Of a stretch of DNA of 7,604 nt, positions 6,320 to 7,604 are shown one piece after another. This DNA comes from Methanolinea sp. SDB. Its GTDB lineage: Archaea > Halobacteriota > Methanomicrobia > Methanomicrobiales > Methanospirillaceae. Below the pieces are notes generated by a model that had not been told where the DNA came from, searched no databases, and was given only the letters and a program-made list of their open reading frames with translations. Each line of letters opens with the position of its first letter. Positions within the stretch are counted from its first letter, which is position 1. The translations under genes and the position numbers were made by a program. The stretch lies in NCBI GenBank assembly GCA_001412335.1, contig LKUF01000460.1:1-7604 (forward strand), written 5' to 3'.

Positions 6320-6824
6320 TTGCGGGATTCGACAGGTTACTCTCGACATAGATGATGTTGACCGGTTCCTCGAGACAGTGAGGTCTCTTGGCGAGAGAAC
6401 CCGTACCCACATCATCATCTTCAACTCCGAAATGATGGCAGGAAAAAAACACGTATTATCAGCTTTATCACATGCCATCCGCGCAGATACCGAGGAGAGA
6501 CGCATATCAAACAGACTTGAGATGGAAGCGCTCCTGTATGCCTCCGGATCACGTCAATGCATCAATGGGATGAAGTTCGGGATACACACAGGGACGAACC
6601 GTTCATACCTGTGTCTCTGCCCCTGGAATGATCTCGCATGGTCCGAATTATCAAAAATTAGTACTCCATGCAGTGATGACTATGATACCATCTCATCAAA
6701 AAAAGCTGGAATTCTCATGGATCTCTTTGAGATTACACCCGCCGAGATTGATGCTGCAGGCGGCATACAGAGGATCCAGGATCTCGTTCTTGAGCGGGTT
6801 GCACTCCTTGATGCGTACAGGTAG
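6306..6824 (+). CDS. cgi121: KEOPS complex subunit Cgi121
   Basis: A 172-residue homologue of Cgi121 (TPRKB in humans), the KEOPS subunit that binds the tRNA, notably its 3' end, and helps Bud32 and Kae1 make the t6A modification at position 37 of ANN-decoding tRNAs. The recognisable core is IIIFNSEMMAGKKHVLSAL (36-54), then RRISNRLEMEALLYASGSRQ (65-84) and MKFGIHTG (89-96); the block around ISNxLxMExLLYxSGxRQ is the hallmark of the family. The C-terminal half (about 125-172) is a plain helical stretch. It overlaps hel308 by 14 nt and has a good Shine-Dalgarno sequence, so it is almost certainly co-transcribed. From memory the same hel308-cgi121 pairing occurs in other euryarchaea such as haloarchaea, which fits but was not checked here. 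Other KEOPS genes are not in this window. Confidence 0.88.
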   Translation: MQASDCGIRQVTLDIDDVDRFLETVRSLGERTRTHIIIFNSEMMAGKKHVLSALSHAIRADTEERRISNRLEMEALLYASGSRQCINGMKFGIHTGTNRSYLCLCPWNDLAWSELSKISTPCSDDYDTISSKKAGILMDLFEITPAEIDAAGGIQRIQDLVLERVALLDAYR

Positions 6825-6829
6825 ATAGT

Positions 6830-7318
6830 TTATTTGTTCGCGTGGGTCAGAATATGCCTTATTTCAGGAATAATGAGTGATTCAACCGCCAATTTTACTG
6901 CCCCGGTGGATCCTGGAATACAGAAGACTGCTTTTCCTCCGATGATGCCTGCAATAGCCCTGGAGAGCATGGCCGCCGTCCCAATCTCATCATAACTTTT
7001 CATCCTGAAGAGTTCGCCAAATCCGTCTATCCTTTTTTCGAGCAGGGGACTGACCGCTTCAATCGTGCAATCATCATGGGTAAGTCCGGTCCCACCGTCC
7101 AGGACGACGAAGTTACAGCAGGCAAGCGCGGACGTTAGTTCTTCCCGGATCAACTCTATCCTGTCAGGTACAACTTCATAATGTCCAAGTGGTATTGAAT
7201 GATCATCGTAGATCGAGATGATTGTCCTGCCGCTCGTATCTGATTCCCTGTTTCTGGTACTCGAAACAGTTATCACACCACCTACAAGGCGAATGGGTTC
7301 TTCATGTCCGACTTTCAT
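6830..7318 (-). CDS. moaB: MoaB/Mog-type molybdopterin (tungsten) cofactor biosynthesis protein
   Basis: A 162-residue MoaB/MogA-fold protein, typical in length. Family members adenylylate molybdopterin before metal insertion; in methanogens the product serves tungsten- or molybdenum-dependent formylmethanofuran and formate dehydrogenases. Key blocks are GGVITVSSTR (13-22), the binding loop LDGGTGLTHDD (73-83) with a TIEAV sequence after it, GFGELFRMKSYDEIGTAAMLSRA (99-121) and IPGSTGAVKLA (134-144). The GFGExFRMxSYxEIG block favours MoaB over MogA; some MoaB proteins have no proven activity, so the precise step is inferred. The gene faces cgi121 tail to tail, with 5 nt between the stop codons. 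Its ATG shares one base with the TAA of an upstream minus-strand frame. It lacks a Shine-Dalgarno sequence and has its own TATA-like box, so it is probably leaderless. Confidence 0.93.
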   Translation of the reverse strand: MKVGHEEPIRLVGGVITVSSTRNRESDTSGRTIISIYDDHSIPLGHYEVVPDRIELIREELTSALACCNFVVLDGGTGLTHDDCTIEAVSPLLEKRIDGFGELFRMKSYDEIGTAAMLSRAIAGIIGGKAVFCIPGSTGAVKLAVESLIIPEIRHILTHANK

Positions 7319-7604
7319 TATGGTGAGATTTTCGTATTGGTAGAATTTATTTTGTTCTGATAATGCGACATTTCACAAAAAACAGGTACCCCTTTATTTC
7401 CAGTAGAGATGAAAAGATGTCCGCCATTTTCAAATTTTTTTCCTTTTATCCAGACCCATTCATCTATAGAACAATATAGAGTTACATCGTATCCCTTCCA
7501 GGTATACCTGCCGCTATATCGTGGAATTATGGGTTTGTAACCTATCCAACCCCATCATTTCCATTGGAGATCCAGATTAAAAAAATATACTTCCACTGTT
7601 GGTT
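7318..7604 (-). pseudogene. Unrecognised minus-strand reading frame broken by one TGA, entering from the right edge
   Basis: Read on the minus strand from 7602, this frame gives 15 codons, a TGA at 7557-7555, then 78 open codons to a TAA at 7320-7318. The TAA shares its last base with the moaB ATG (TAATG), the junction expected of two coupled genes. The downstream part begins WGWIGYKPIIPRYSGRYTWK and later contains YCSIDEWVWIKGKKF; it is rich in Trp, Tyr, Gly and Lys and reads like a folded protein rather than noise. No ATG, GTG or TTG occurs in it until a methionine 17 codons before the end, so it is not a complete gene from the TGA onward. Over 7321-7604 GC is about 36%, well below the neighbours. 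The likeliest reading is the 3' end of a gene inactivated by a nonsense mutation or frameshift and possibly acquired from outside. I do not recognise a family. A sequencing error at the TGA would make it an intact gene end. Confidence 0.45.
7344..7353 (-). promoter_or_regulatory. Predicted TATA box of moaB
   Basis: On the minus strand AAAATAAATT is centred about 30 nt before the moaB ATG (7318). This is the same spacing as for gap and tyrS and predicts a leader of at most a few bases. The box lies inside the degraded frame upstream of moaB, which suggests that moaB does not depend on transcription of that frame. Confidence 0.45.

Overview
The window looks like chromosomal DNA of a methanogenic euryarchaeon, most likely of the order Methanomicrobiales. 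The gene set is purely archaeal: a type II (archaeal) glyceraldehyde-3-phosphate dehydrogenase, a short archaeal-type tyrosyl-tRNA synthetase, RIO1 kinase, a two-KH-domain Dim2/Pno1-like protein, Hel308 helicase, the KEOPS subunit Cgi121 and a MoaB-type cofactor protein. The order-level placement is inferred from gene content, moderate GC and general protein flavour, not from a search.

Layout. Positions 1-458 have no recognisable gene but hold a tandem repeat with a 67-nt period and, nearer the gene, a 22-nt imperfect direct repeat whose second copy covers the gap start codon. gap (459-1478) stands alone. The 240-nt spacer after it contains two adjacent perfect hairpins. Next comes a compact plus-strand operon, tyrS-rio1-KH (1719-4010), with a 13-nt gap and then a 4-nt overlap; it joins tRNA charging to small-subunit ribosome maturation. 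After a 140-nt spacer, hel308 and cgi121 (4151-6824) overlap by 14 nt. cgi121 meets the minus-strand moaB (6830-7318) tail to tail with only 5 nt between the stop codons.

The right end (7318-7604) drops to about 36% GC by my count. On the minus strand it carries a reading frame without a usable start, broken by one TGA, whose final TAA shares its last base with the moaB ATG. I read it as the 3' end of a decayed or interrupted gene entering from beyond the window; I do not recognise the product.

Expression logic visible in the sequence: the genes that begin a transcription unit (gap, tyrS, moaB, probably hel308) have a TATA-like box centred about 26-30 nt before the start codon, which predicts leaderless or nearly leaderless mRNAs. 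The internal genes (rio1, KH, cgi121) have clear Shine-Dalgarno sequences. I see no CRISPR array, insertion sequence, tRNA or rRNA gene, and no obvious new multi-gene system. The most unexplained items are the broken frame next to moaB, the repeats at the left end and the paired hairpins before tyrS.
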